64,000 nt of DNA from Yamagishiella unicocca. Its lineage: Eukaryota > Chlorophyta > Chlorophyceae > Chlamydomonadales > Volvocaceae. The notes beneath the pieces were generated by a model. That model did no database searches. It saw only the letters and a list, made by a program, of their open reading frames with translations, and was not told the origin of the DNA. A program made the translations under genes and the position numbers. Within the stretch, counting starts at the first letter, position 1. Each line of letters starts with the position of its first letter. Shown piece by piece: positions 14,201-24,800 of the stretch. The stretch is taken from contig BDSL01000071.1 in NCBI GenBank assembly GCA_003116995.1, positions 1 to 64,000 on the forward strand, written 5' to 3'.

Positions 14201-14283
14201 AGTTATTGCTACCGTTAAGCTGCGTGCCCAAGAGCGAGGCCGATCGAAGGTTGCCGGAGAAGCCCATGCTTGCCGATTGGCCC
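11280..14283. repeat. Higher-order (trimeric, 426-bp) section of the satellite
   Basis: Diagnostic variants recur every 3 monomers here. GGCCCTGACG (instead of GGCCCGGACG) occurs near 11300, 11868, 12293, 12720, 12861, 13287, 13713 and 14139, with spacings of 568, 426, 427, 141, 426, 426 and 426. GGCGACATTCGG occurs near 13745 and 14171, and AGCCCATGC near 13836 and 14261, again 426 apart. GATCCCGAGAGG near 12031 and 12457 also repeats at 426. This shows amplification of a trimer rather than of single monomers. Confidence 0.85.
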
Positions 14284-17200
14284 ATATTTCCTTAGAGCGC
14301 TGCACGGCGCTGCTTTTCACCATTTTGCACTTCCCGGGAATCCGCGTAGGCGGGCGCGAAACTAAAGTACCGGTCATACCGGTCATACCGGGGCTCGTCA
14401 CAACCCAGGAACTGACTGTGCTGGAAGGCGGTGGGCGCGATTCAAACCGCCCCCGATCGTCCCTGATTTAATTATCGTCAGTACGTACATACGCCGAGGA
14501 TTGACGTCAACACATCCGCCGCATGCATGCCGCTCAACCAAATGCTAATCAAGGCGCCTTCATTACGCAGAATGCGAGTATTACAAGGGAGCCAGAACGG
14601 CTCAAGCGCGGAAGCGCAACCAGGCGGGCCCGATGGGCCAGACCACGACACAGGTCACTGGGCAAAAGAGCCCGCCCTCACCGGCCGGGAAGGGGCAAAA
14701 GCCGAAGGCAGCCAAACACGAGGACACGGAGAAGGCAGCACGCACAACTCAAAGCACAGGGAGGAGAACAAGCGCGTCCAGAAAACACGAACCACCTAAT
14801 TAAGCAGAATGCGAGTATTACAAGGGAGCCAGAACGGCTCAAGCGCGGAAGCGCAACCAGGCGGGCCCTATGGGCCAGACCACGACACAGGTCACTGGGC
14901 AAAAGAGCCCGCCCTCACCGGCCGGGAAGGGGCAAAAGCCGAAGGCAGCCAAACACGAGGACACGGAGAAGGCAGCACGCACAACTCAAAGCACGGGGAG
15001 GAGAATCAGCGCGTCCAGAAAACACGAACCACCTGCACCAAGCCAGCAGCGAGACGCAAGGAACGCGTCCCGGCAAAACGGGGGCCCCAAGCCCCAGACC
15101 CCAAAAGCACCCACAAAAGACAGCAGAGCGGGGGCCGAAGGCCCCATAACCCAAACACGCCCAGAAAACCGCACCCGAGTCAACCGTCGGGCCACTCCTC
15201 GGCACCCGGGCGGCCCGTGAAGACCACCTCCCCCGCGGGCGAGGCGGCGAGGAAGGGGTGATCGGACGGGACGGCCCCCCATCCGCGGACCATTGTAGCG
15301 AGATTTTCCCCATCCGAGACCGTATGAAACTACCGCCGATGCCGACTTTAGGCTATGGTACACGGGTCGGACGAGCAGCACAGATGGACCGGCTGGCCAC
15401 TTGGCCGAATGCAGAACGGACACCCCTAAAACGCAAAAATACAAGCGAGCGTGGGAAAGCTGCGCGGAGGATGCTCGTCATGACATTCCCTGCTGAAAAA
15501 AGCCGAGATCGTATGTGGAGAGGGCCGGGACCGTGTAATACGAGCACCGCCCGTATATTCTACCGCCGATGCCGAAAAGTAGTGGCTGGAGAAACAGCCC
15601 AGACGTGCCGCATTTCCGCATGGCCGGGAGCGCAATAAAATAAAAGTCCCCAGTACACGAAATTAATAGCGGGGGCTGGGAAGCTGCGCGCAAAAAGATC
15701 GCAAAATGACCGGGAAACAGTAGCCGCGAACGGACGGGATTGCCGCCTGGCAGATGCAAAACAATGGATACCCCTAACAGGCGTTCTTTAGAGCAGTGGG
15801 CCGGACGAGCGCAACTCACAGTGCCTACACGGCAACACAAGAGGAATAGCAGCATGCCCATGGTACCACATTGGGTCGGCTACAAAAGTATGGTAGCAGA
15901 CGGGGGCCGATGAAAGAGAGCGCCAGCTGAGAAAACCGCGTGAATGCGCTACGCTGCTACGCCGCGCGCCTCACGGTACAGGCTGGGGACCGGTATCGAA
16001 GGTACCTTACATACCTCGCAACGCAACAAAATCAAATGTTTACGTGACCTCAAGCCCGATTTACCCAGGACAAGAAGGGGGGCCATGTCCTGGACTCAAC
16101 AGAGGCAAGCCGGGCCAAACCCAAAGGGGAAGACCCAGACATTACCGCACCATACGAGATGACAGCGCTAGCAGCCAGCAGACGCCCCGAAAGCCACCCA
16201 AAACACTTGACACCTCACCTCGCCCAAGACAGTGGACCCTGACAAGAAAGACAACCCAAGACGACCCAAGCACCCCTGGGCACGCCAAGGTAGGCCCACC
16301 ACTGGAAAAGACGAGCCAGTGTTAGAGGCCCCAGGACCAGATGACAAGTTCAAGCCTGACATATGCAAAACAGAGGGCTCCCCAGAACGATGGCAACCCA
16401 GCTACCCCAGAAAAGTCAAGGACAGCACGTGATCCCATCCTCCACATGCCCTTCCATCCACGCTTACTAAACCGAAAATAACATACACGATCATCTGCTT
16501 CACGAAGAAGACGGTTCCCGTCTTTGTGCTGCACCCGTGAGCACTGTCTGGCTGTCGTTAGCTGTACTCTTTATCCGTCGCACGTACGGCAATAGGCCGG
16601 AGTCTGCTGGTCTGCTGGGAACGTCCGTCCAACGTTTGGAGGGGCATCACCATGCGTTGCGTTGCAAGCAGCATCGGCGACCAAGTAGCTATCACTTAAG
16701 GGAGCTGCTTGCGAGGCTCTGCTGATTGCCATGCATGCTACGCGCTAACTGAGAGCGTTGCTTGCTGGCGGCGGGCGCCGGCGGGCGCGCTAATCGACCA
16801 CCAAAACTCTCACGCTCTGCTGGCTGCCATAAGCGCGTGGGACACAAATGCAACACAGCTGTGCATAGATGTCAGTATAGCGCGGGATCAGCCGAGGAAC
16901 CAGCAGAACAGGCTAAAAATACGTACGGTTACACCAAGCAAGCGAGCCGTATACATAGCTCAAGCAAGGAAAAGAAGGTAGAAGAACAGGGCGTAAGACA
17001 CATGTATTCGAACAGGCACGTATGTATGTCATAGGAACGCGATGTCACTCAAGCACGTCCAACTGCCGTGCGCGAAAGCATGGACAATTCGGCTTCGCTT
17101 GGGCGGTTTAGCGAGGTTCCAAGCCGACTGGTGTCCTTATGTCCGTACATACGTCCCATTTTACATCACATGCGGAAACTATTACAGCAGCAGCAACAGC

Positions 17201-17295
17201 CACCCCTGCAGACACCATCATTTCATTCCTTCCTGCAGGAGCTAACATGCACAGCCGCTCGGGCGTAACCGACGGGGCGATCATCCTGCTGCATT
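14284..17295. other. Satellite-flanking region, no supported gene
   Basis: Unique and low-copy sequence without convincing codon bias or splice pattern. It holds the small repeat CCGGTCATACCGGTCATACCGG (14371-14394), the 231-bp direct repeat described separately, and a diverged duplication in which CTACCGCCGATGCCGA recurs 230 bp apart (near 15330 and 15560). The open frames in 14523-15313 follow the direct repeat and overlap on both strands, so they are not called. Confidence 0.6.
14567..15034. repeat. 231-bp direct repeat, two copies 237 bp apart
   Basis: 14567-14797 and 14804-15034 are nearly identical (one visible difference is GGGCCCGATGGGCC against GGGCCCTATGGGCC). They begin with GCAGAATGCGAGTATTACAA and end with AAAACACGAACCACCT. 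A 6-bp linker separates them. The unit keeps an open Arg/Ala-rich frame on +, but it resembles no family I know. It may be a remnant of a mobile element next to the satellite. Confidence 0.85.
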
Positions 17296-17811
17296 TCAAG
17301 TAAGGACGCGGACCTGGACGTCTTCGAAAACGCATACAGAATGGGCTTTACAGAAGTGGAAGTAGCCGTCGACTCCCGCGGCGACCATAGTGCACACGGG
17401 GCCCCAAGTGCACGGCTGTTGCGATGAGGCCGCCAAGGCCATGCAGCGCGGCGGCCGGGTAGCGACTGCCATCGGGTCGTTTGCCGCTTGCACCGGAGGC
17501 AGGCAGTGCCGGGACTTTCTTTGCTGTACCGCCGGAGGAGTCAACCTGTAATAAAGCACGTCTCCGGCCAATGGCGGCGCGACCAACAGCGCGATCAACG
17601 GCTCGCCATTCGTCCTGATGAACTGCAGGTGTTCTGGGTTGGGCTGTGCCGGAGCAGGCTGCGCCACCACCGGCGGTACGGGCGGTGATGGAAGCACTGG
17701 CGGTGCAGGCGGTGATGGAGGCACTGGCCGTACGGGCGGTGATGGAGGCACTGGCGGTGCAGGCGGTGATGGAGGCTCTGGCGGTGTACGCGAAGTACCG
17801 GTAAGCTGCAT
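17296..17811 (-). CDS. Proline-rich (hydroxyproline-rich wall protein-like) coding segment, tentative
   Basis: Minus-strand open segment with an ATG at 17811. Near its N-terminus is a run of PPSPPAPP/PPSPPVRP units, about 9-12 residues each, encoded by a matching DNA minisatellite at about 17690-17795. About 115 residues follow with six cysteines, among them a CxxxxxxC pair near the end. PPSPP arrays followed by a Cys-containing domain are typical of algal hydroxyproline-rich or pherophorin-type extracellular matrix proteins. I cannot recognise the pherophorin domain itself. No secretion signal is visible in this piece. A splice acceptor (TGCATGCAG) directly upstream of codon 2 suggests it may be an internal exon. 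The complementary Gly-rich plus-strand frame is a shadow. The gene is probably incomplete here. Confidence 0.4.
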   Translation of the reverse strand: MQLTGTSRTPPEPPSPPAPPVPPSPPVRPVPPSPPAPPVLPSPPVPPVVAQPAPAQPNPEHLQFIRTNGEPLIALLVAPPLAGDVLYYRLTPPAVQQRKSRHCLPPVQAANDPMAVATRPPRCMALAASSQQPCTWGPVCTMVAAGVDGYFHFCKAHSVCVFEDVQVRVLT

Positions 17812-18392
17812 GCATACACACGGATAAACAGGTGGGAGCAGCAGCAGTTAGGGATGTGACAGCAAGCCGTAAGCGCCAGCTGCGGCGTGCACGCGTCGCT
17901 CGCTCTGGACGGACCGGCGGGTGCGGCGCCAATAATGCAAGCAAATGTATGGCCGATCGAGGCAACAACAACAGCGTCCGCGGTCCCTGGGCCCCGCCCA
18001 CTGCTGTGACGTGATCCACGCCTGTCACAAGTAACGCGGTCAGCTACGTGCGTACGCAGCGGCCAAGCAACACCACCTGCTGCGCTATGTAATAACTGCG
18101 TGGCTTACGACTCATCAGCTGCGGTGGCTTAACGCGTCGATTGTGAGCTAGCTAGTGGCCAGACGTTGTGCTCGCGGAAATATTGGGCCGCTGCGTATGG
18201 AAGCTGCGTGCGTGATTCAGTAATGTTCAGAGATATGTTATATGCAAATACACTCTCGTGGGTGCAATCCATGAGGCGAATCATATTTCCGACGTGTGCG
18301 AGCTCCTGTTGGAGCCCTCTTCCCTGCTGGTTCATCAACAATTTGAGAGCTACCACATACGGGGGCCATACGGGTTGCCTTTCCTTACTTAC

Positions 18393-19015
18393 TTCATTAT
18401 TCGTCGGTTGTGTTGTGGTGTCGGCGGGACGATCACGAGAGCACCCGCAGCCCATGTTTGGCAAGAGTTGGTGTTGAAAACGTGATACCGCCGATAGTTA
18501 CGTAGCAGGAGTAGTAACGTTATCAGCAGCGCCTGCTGGAGGTAAGTAACAAGACAAGCTGCTGACAGTCGAACAATTTCACAGGTGTATGCTGAGTGTA
18601 TCCCTGAGTTTATACTACGTCTGCCATAGGGCCCACTGACGGCGCCTACCTTCAGCAGGTAGGACGACGGCCATTCCGAGGCCGCCTCCGCGCCATGCAT
18701 CGCAAATGACATGGATAACTCACAATGGTGTACGTATCTATGGCCCCCCAAACAATCCGATGTCGAACATTTAAAAGGGAAAGTATACGTTGCTTACCTT
18801 GAGATAGTTAGAAACCATGATTTTTCCTCGCTCATTTTGCAATACGCTAGGTTCTGTTCTCCAACTTTTTGAAACCTGAAAGTGGAGTCATGCATGTTGT
18901 TGGTTGTCCTGATTTGGACTTCATGATCGGGAAGCGCCCATCTGATCGACATAGCAGCAGCAGCGGCGCCGTCCCTCTGATGAGCAGGCATTTCGCACAG
19001 GCAGGTCGCTGACAT
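18393..19015 (-). CDS. Hypothetical multi-exon gene (three phased exons), tentative
   Basis: Three minus-strand exons join in frame: 19015-18798 (ATG, donor AG|GTAAGC, phase 2), 18737-18650 (acceptor CCATAG, donor AAG|GTAGGC) and 18532-18393 (acceptor CTCCAGCAG, donor AA|GTAAGT). The product begins MSATCLCEMPAHQ. It contains HDSTFRFQKVGEQNLAYC and ends in a hydrophobic ALLITLLLLL stretch followed by basic residues. I do not recognise the family. The exon after 18393 is unclear, because the obvious acceptors leave the frame. An open frame ending at TAA 18129-18131 may be the true 3' exon. Strong donor sites and consistent phase are the main support. Confidence 0.35.
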
Positions 19016-20683
19016 AGCATGCTAGCTGCAATTCTTCTAATGACCAGCTGCTCTTCGTGTTTTTAGGGCACAGCGAAGCATCCCTGGAATGCTTTGGTCC
19101 TGTTACATCTTTTCTAAAGCACCACCGTTTCTCCATTCGTCCCCCCTCTAAAGACGCGCTACTGCCCCCCGCCCACATGCACCAGCACCACGCAGGGAGC
19201 ACACGCCACAACCATCAAAGCAGGACCGAAACCCTCGGCCGCGTGGGCTCGCACACCTCCTCACTTGACCGGTTCCTCCCACACTCCTCAACGTCTCAAG
19301 CACATCATACTGCCGTGTATCCGTCCGGTCCCAGCTCCTTCCCTAACCAGCGGTTAGCCTTCAGGCAGGAGAGGCACCAAGGGGTTGGAGTGAGCCCCAG
19401 ACAGTCACCGGGCGAAAGACCCCGGCACGAGCCAGGACGCCGTGATCGTCGCCTTACTTGCAGAGCCTACCTGCCTGCAACACGTACAGCCCCCCTACGC
19501 CGCGTCATCATGCATGCATGCAGCTGGATGGGACCGTTCTCAGCACCCGAAGCCCCGCCTGTCTGCCCAGACCGCCTGTCTGTCCAGAACCATACATCTC
19601 GCGCACCATACTCGTACAACGACAACCTCGCTGTCGCCTCCCAGCAGCGACCCTCGCTCCTTAGTCGCGACCCCACGCACGACCCCATAGCATGATGTGC
19701 CGGTGCGCTGGTGTGGCGCTCCGGTGTTTGGCAGCAGCAGCAGCAGCGGCGGTTGCGGCAGCTAGCTAGCCGCCGCGATGTGGGTTCAACAACGACCGAC
19801 GCGAGGCTCGTCCAGGCAGGCGTCAGAGCGGCTCCACCCAGGCACGCGCCCAACGCCGATTGGTGATGGCGCCATGAAGGGATGTACGTATGGGGGCGTT
19901 GCGAGGACTGCGCCGCGCCGCCGTGTTTCTCTCGCCACCATCATGCATATCAGTGCTGAGAAAATCTTTTTCTTCCAGTTCTTTCCTCTCTCCAGGGTTC
20001 GCTGCTCCGCCGAGACATGGTACATGGGCGCGAGTTCAGCACCGAACCAACCGCGGAACCCACACAACGGCCAGGCAACGACCAACGAAATCGACATGCA
20101 ACCGGGGCCAGCTCCCCGTCCTTCGCCGTGCTCCCGCTCTGCAACGCTCGCGGGCAAGCTGCCCAACGCCACATGATATATCGTGCAAAATAACCCTCCC
20201 TGGACTAGCACCGTAAGGCTCAGCAGGCGCCTCTGCGGCGTACGGCACCCTGCCCGCACTCTCCCCCCACGCCCCGTGAAACAGCTGCAGCAGCAGCAGC
20301 CGTGAAATACAACCAATAAACAGGGGCCGGGCGGTGGCCATCGCCGGCCCCTTCTCCGGCCCTCTGCGATCGAAATTCAACATATCGATATCACTGACGC
20401 TGACCATTGCTGACCCTTTCTTTCTCTCCATACGACCTGCCTGCACTGCGCCCCGCACCCGGAGGCACTGCCGCACATACAACAATCGCTTAGCTGGACA
20501 CAGCGGCGCGGAATAACAAACAAACATGAAAGGTTGCGGCCGTCGGCGCGGCCATAATGAGGCCACAACGAGGTAATGGGACGAACGAATGACACGTGCG
20601 CCGTACAGCTGCCGTACAGCTTCCCGCCCCCACCGTCCGCCTTCACCCTACGAAACGCCCTCCCCAGGTTGCGCCGAGGAAGG

Positions 20684-20829
20684 CAACCGCCGCCTACACC
20701 GCACCCACCGAGGGCCGTCGACGGCCCATACCTCTCCGGATGGGGGGTGGGGGCCGGGGGTTGTAAAAACGTACCGACCTCAACCGCCGGCTACACCGCA
20801 CCCACCGAGGGCCATCGAGGGCCCATACC
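20684..20829. repeat. Direct repeat (about 49 bp, offset 97)
   Basis: 20684-20732 and 20781-20829 both read CAACCGCCG(C/G)CTACACCG followed by CACCCACCGAGGGCC and a GGCCCATACC end. The first copy ends in a perfect GGGCCGTCGACGGCCC palindrome, which is mutated in the second. Confidence 0.8.
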
Positions 20830-20912
20830 GATGCGCTAGTCCTCGGGGGGGGGGGCGCCGCCCCAGGAGAGGCCACACCTGTCGCCGGAGACCAGCACAC
20901 TCACAAAAGAAG

Positions 20913-20998
20913 CCACCACCACCGCCGGCAACACCACCACCGCCGGCACCACCACCACCACCATCATCACCGCAGCACCACCACCATCACCGCAGTAG
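20913..20998. repeat. CAC/CCG trinucleotide-rich microsatellite
   Basis: Interrupted (CAC)n with CACCGCCGG and CATCATCACCGCAG interruptions. Confidence 0.8.
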
Positions 20999-21832
20999 CC
21001 CAGGTGCCCCTGCTGTCTCGGGCCCTGACACGGCCCCAAGGGCACGTGCAAGACGAGTCAACACAAGCCGACACCCTCACTCGACCTCAGGGGTGCACAT
21101 CGGCGGACCTGCACGGCGGGATGGCCGCCAGGTGCGGGAGAATACATAGGGCCCGCGTCGCTGGACCGGGGTCGCCAGAGAGCGACTGCTGGCCTAAACT
21201 CGAGTCGACCCCTTCCTCCTCGCAAGCCCCGCAGTGCCGCTGACCTCCTGCCCCGGCCCCCGCCCCGCTGCCTCCTCCCTTCCCCCGCTGCCTCCTCCCT
21301 TCCCTCCTACCTGATTAAACTCTTTAGGGCAACCAAGCGAATAAAACGTATATCGGCAGCAAGGGCCCCAAGGGCCCGGGGAACAACACACTGCACACAC
21401 AACAACAACACACATGCACAACGCCCGCTATTCGCCGCTCTCTAATTTGCTGCTGCCGCCACGCCCCTGCCTGCCTGGCCGGGCGTCTCTCCCTGAAGCC
21501 GCCCCCGGCTGAAGCCACCACACGGCCGGGACGGCGTCCGCAGCAGCAGCAGCACCCCGGGCAGGGGGAGGCGGCTGCCTGCATGAATCGCAGCCGCTGC
21601 TATGTTGCCGTAGCGATGACGACCAACGCCTTCGGCGGAGTCGCGTGCGGGCTTCCGGCCGAGGGCTCCGTCCGTGTTATGGCCCTTGAGCTGCGCTGCT
21701 CCGCGCCCGCCGCAGCACCGACCACAGACGACCTCACTCAGCCGGCTCACTACGACTCAAGACCGCGCCGAGGGCCGTACGGCCCTCACGCGTCTTGCTC
21801 CCTCGCTCCTGGCGCCGCTGCCATCGCACCGT

Positions 21833-24800
21833 TCAGCCCATGGATACCTCCCGCTTGAAGATCCAGCTGAAGGCAGCCGACCGCGTCTTCCCCCTCCGGC
21901 GGTCCCGCAGACGGCGCTCCATCTGCAGGTCTGCTAGGCGCCGGATTCGCTCGCTGTGTTTCATCAGGAAGGACTGAGGGGAGGAGGACAGGGTAGGAGG
22001 CGGGCAGGCGGACGGCAGGAGGGAAGAGGAGGTAAGAGGCGGGCAGGTGGAGGCGAGGAGGGAGGAGGAGAAAGGGGGGTTGAGGTTCAGGCGAAGGCAG
22101 CGAGAGGTTGGGGTTGTCGCCGAGAGCAAGCGAGTGATGCCGATAAAGAGTATGAATGATGTCGGCACCCAGCTAACACGGTGTCGTCACCCATGGACAC
22201 AATAGCTTCCTAATGCGGCCCCTGCAAGGCAGCCATCCCAAAGCCCCAAAGCCCTAACCCGCCCGCCTCGCGGCTCCTTGCCCCTCACCTGCGCCTCTGC
22301 CGCCTCTCCCGTCACCACCGCCATGTTGGCAATGTCCCAGCGTTTGACCTGAAGAACAGGAGGGGGAGGAAGGGGAGGGGAGGTGGGGGTCAGAGCGGTT
22401 CACGCGACACACCCACACACATACACACACACACGTCACCCAGTCCAAACCAGCCCCGCCCCCCAGCGCCCAACACCACCTCACACCGGCGCTTTTGTGT
22501 TGCTCGACCCCTCCCCTCCCCTCCGCTCCCCTCCCTTCCTCCCTCCCCCCTTCCGCCTCCATCCCCTCCCCTTCCCCCTGCCCTCCCCGTGGACCCACCA
22601 GGTGATCAATGATGTTGGCGTAGTCGTTGGTGGTGTACACCCCGATGGAGTCAGCCACGGTGGCGTAGTCTACAAACAGGTTGGCGTTCTTGCCGTTGGC
22701 GTCGCCGTGCCAGCCGTCGTCAACGAAGTGCGCGGGCATCACAATACCCTGCGAGAGGCGGGGGAGCGGCGGGGGTTCGAGGAAGGCCCGTGGATGCCCG
22801 AAAAAACCGTTTAGAACAGGCGTTTTGAGGTGCATGCTGGAGGACTGGGTTGGGGATACTAAAGCCGCGGCGGGGGTGAGGGGTGGGGGGGCGGGAAGAC
22901 CCGGTTACACGACCTAGGAAACGGAGGGCAGAAACTAGCTGGCGGATAGGTTTCGGACACGCGGTTGAGTGCGCATGCCGGAAGCAGAGAGGGGGGGGTG
23001 GCGAGAAGATGCGGGGCGGAGAGAAGGGGCAGGGGAACGAGGCGGTGGCTCGCCGATTACAATGTGGGGTCGTGCGGAAGACTGCAAGCGGGAGGCAGGA
23101 GTTTCGTGAGCGGTGGAACGTACGGCTCTGCAACCCCTCACTCCGCAACCGCCTCCCCCGCTTGCTGCCGGCTCCTCTCGCACACACACACACACACGCG
23201 GCCAGCCCTCCGCCCCCGCCCACCTTCCGCATCATGTCCGCAAAGGCCAGCATGGTGCCATCCGGGTCCCGACGGAACAGCTCCGCCACGATGGCCGAGT
23301 AGGCCATCTCGTGTCGCGCCTCGTCAGCGGCGATAAGGCCCGTCAGCTTGGCCAGGGGGCCGTCTCCGTGGTACTGCGCCAGGCGGGCGGTGTTGCCGTG
23401 GGAGATGCGAGTGGCGCGTTCCTGGGGGGGGGGGTGAGGGGGGAGGTGACGGTGCCGGGGATAGGGGGTTTCAGGTTCTCGTTCATCCCGGCCACGGGGT
23501 GTTGTGGACACTCATGTGGGCGTTCCTTTCCCCAGTCGCGTTGCCGGTTCTTTTATGTAACCCCCCGCAATCCCCCCTCCTCGGTCCCCCTCCCTTCCCG
23601 CATCCCCACTCCCTGCCCCCGCCCCGTCCTCTCCCCTCCCGGCCCCCCCCCCCCGCCCCCCGAGGTCCCACCTGGAAGCTGGTGTACACGAAACACAGGT
23701 AGGGGTTGTTCTCCAGCCGGGGGTCCAGGCCGCTGCCGATGAGCCGCTGGATGGTGGACTCGACACTGCGCATGTCGACCCTGGGGGGCGGAGTGGGACA
23801 AGGGGGTGGAGGTGGTGGTGGTGTGGAATAAGGGGCAGAGAGTGGGGCAAGGAGCAGTACGCGACGATGGTGTGGAAAAGGGGTAAAGCCAGGCGCTGAC
23901 GCCACGGACCTCAGAAGAGGGTCCCTATCAGCCACTCATTTCCTCTCCTCCCCTGAAGCTGAGCCTCAGCCGCCTCCACCGCACCATATCGTCTCCCCCC
24001 CTTCCCCCCAGCCAGGCACCCACCTCGCCTCGGCCACCTCCACCGCACCATACCGTCTTCCCCCCTTCGTCTTCCCCCCCCAGCCAGGCACCCACCTCCC
24101 CCCCACAACCAGCCAGGCACCCACCTCCCCCCCACAACCAGTCAGGCACCCACCTCCCCCCCACAACCAGCCAGGCACCCACCTCCCCGACAGGTAGAGG
24201 TACTTGTTGAGCACGTCCCCGTGTCGGTTCTCCTCCGCGGTCCAGTGTCGGGTCCAGGTGGCCCAGGGGCTGTCGGAGGCCCCCGTGTCGTCTCGCGCCT
24301 CGTCCAGCGTGTTGAGCATGTTCATGTAGGAGGGGAGGGCCTCCTGCGGGGGGGGGCCCGGCAGGAGGGTGGAGGCGGCAGGGCGGGGGCAGGAGGGCAG
24401 GAGGGGTTGGGGAGTGCGATAGGTGGCTGGGCGGGGGCAGTCGGGTAGGAGGACTGGGGAGGGTTTCGAGGACTAGGGAGGGGGTGCGGTTGGTGAACTC
24501 GCTCATACCCATGGCATCCACTGCCCTTTCTCCCATCCAACCTTTGCCCCGCCCTTTGCCCCGCCCTTTGCCCCCGCAGGCCCCCCCTCCTAGGCCCGGC
24601 TGCTCCCTCCTCAGGACCGGACTCCGTGTACGACGCCGACCCACCCACCTCCGTGACCATGTCCCCCACCAGCACCACCATGTAGTCGTTGGGCAGGTTG
24701 GCGGAGGCGGCGCGGAGGGCCGCTACCTGGGGGGGTGGCGTGGCGTGGGGCGGATGGCGGGGGGTACAGAAATAATTGGTTACTCGGGGTGGTGGGTGGT

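Larger units (their letters stand above)
1..14283. repeat. 142-bp satellite DNA array (about 100 monomers)
   Basis: Head-to-tail array of a 142-bp monomer, with many 141-bp variants caused by a CCCC/CCC or GGGG/GGG length change. Landmarks in each monomer are GCCGATTGGCCCGGACGTCC, GGCGAATTTCGGTGGGGACG and CACCTAGTTATTGCTACCG. The array enters from the left window edge and stops abruptly at about 14283, inside a monomer. Because 142 is 1 mod 3, any reading frame rotates and meets the TAG or TAA of CCTAGTT..GTTAAGC, so the 98-145 codon open frames have no coding meaning. Monomer length and homogeneity fit centromeric or subtelomeric satellite DNA. The window does not show which. No telomere tract is attached. 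Confidence 0.97.
19016..21832. other. Gene-poor interval with short repeats; includes probable 3' UTR of the desaturase
   Basis: I see no multi-exon pattern. The interval has CAC/CCG-rich stretches, GGGCC-type palindromes such as GGGCCGTCGACGGCCC (20713-20728) and GAGGGCCGTACGGCCCTC (near 21770), and a 49-bp direct repeat described separately. The part next to 21833 is the expected minus-strand 3' UTR of the desaturase gene. Confidence 0.5.

Noticed and set aside
14..14218. Dozens of 70-207 codon open frames in the satellite
   Set aside because: They are frame-rotated readings of the same 142-bp monomer, change with single-base indels, occur on both strands and always end at the monomer's TAA/TAG.
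1..14283. CRISPR array
   Set aside because: The repeats are contiguous 142-bp units with no unique spacers, in a eukaryotic genome without cas genes nearby.
14523..15261. Coding sequence of a retroelement gag
   Set aside because: The Arg-rich frames just follow the duplicated 231-bp unit. No zinc knuckle, protease or reverse-transcriptase motif follows.
18129..18455. Small gene starting MGCGCSR (possible N-myristoylated protein)
   Set aside because: Its start lies within an exon that is better explained in another frame, with strong acceptor and GTAAGT donor sites. It runs across that donor.
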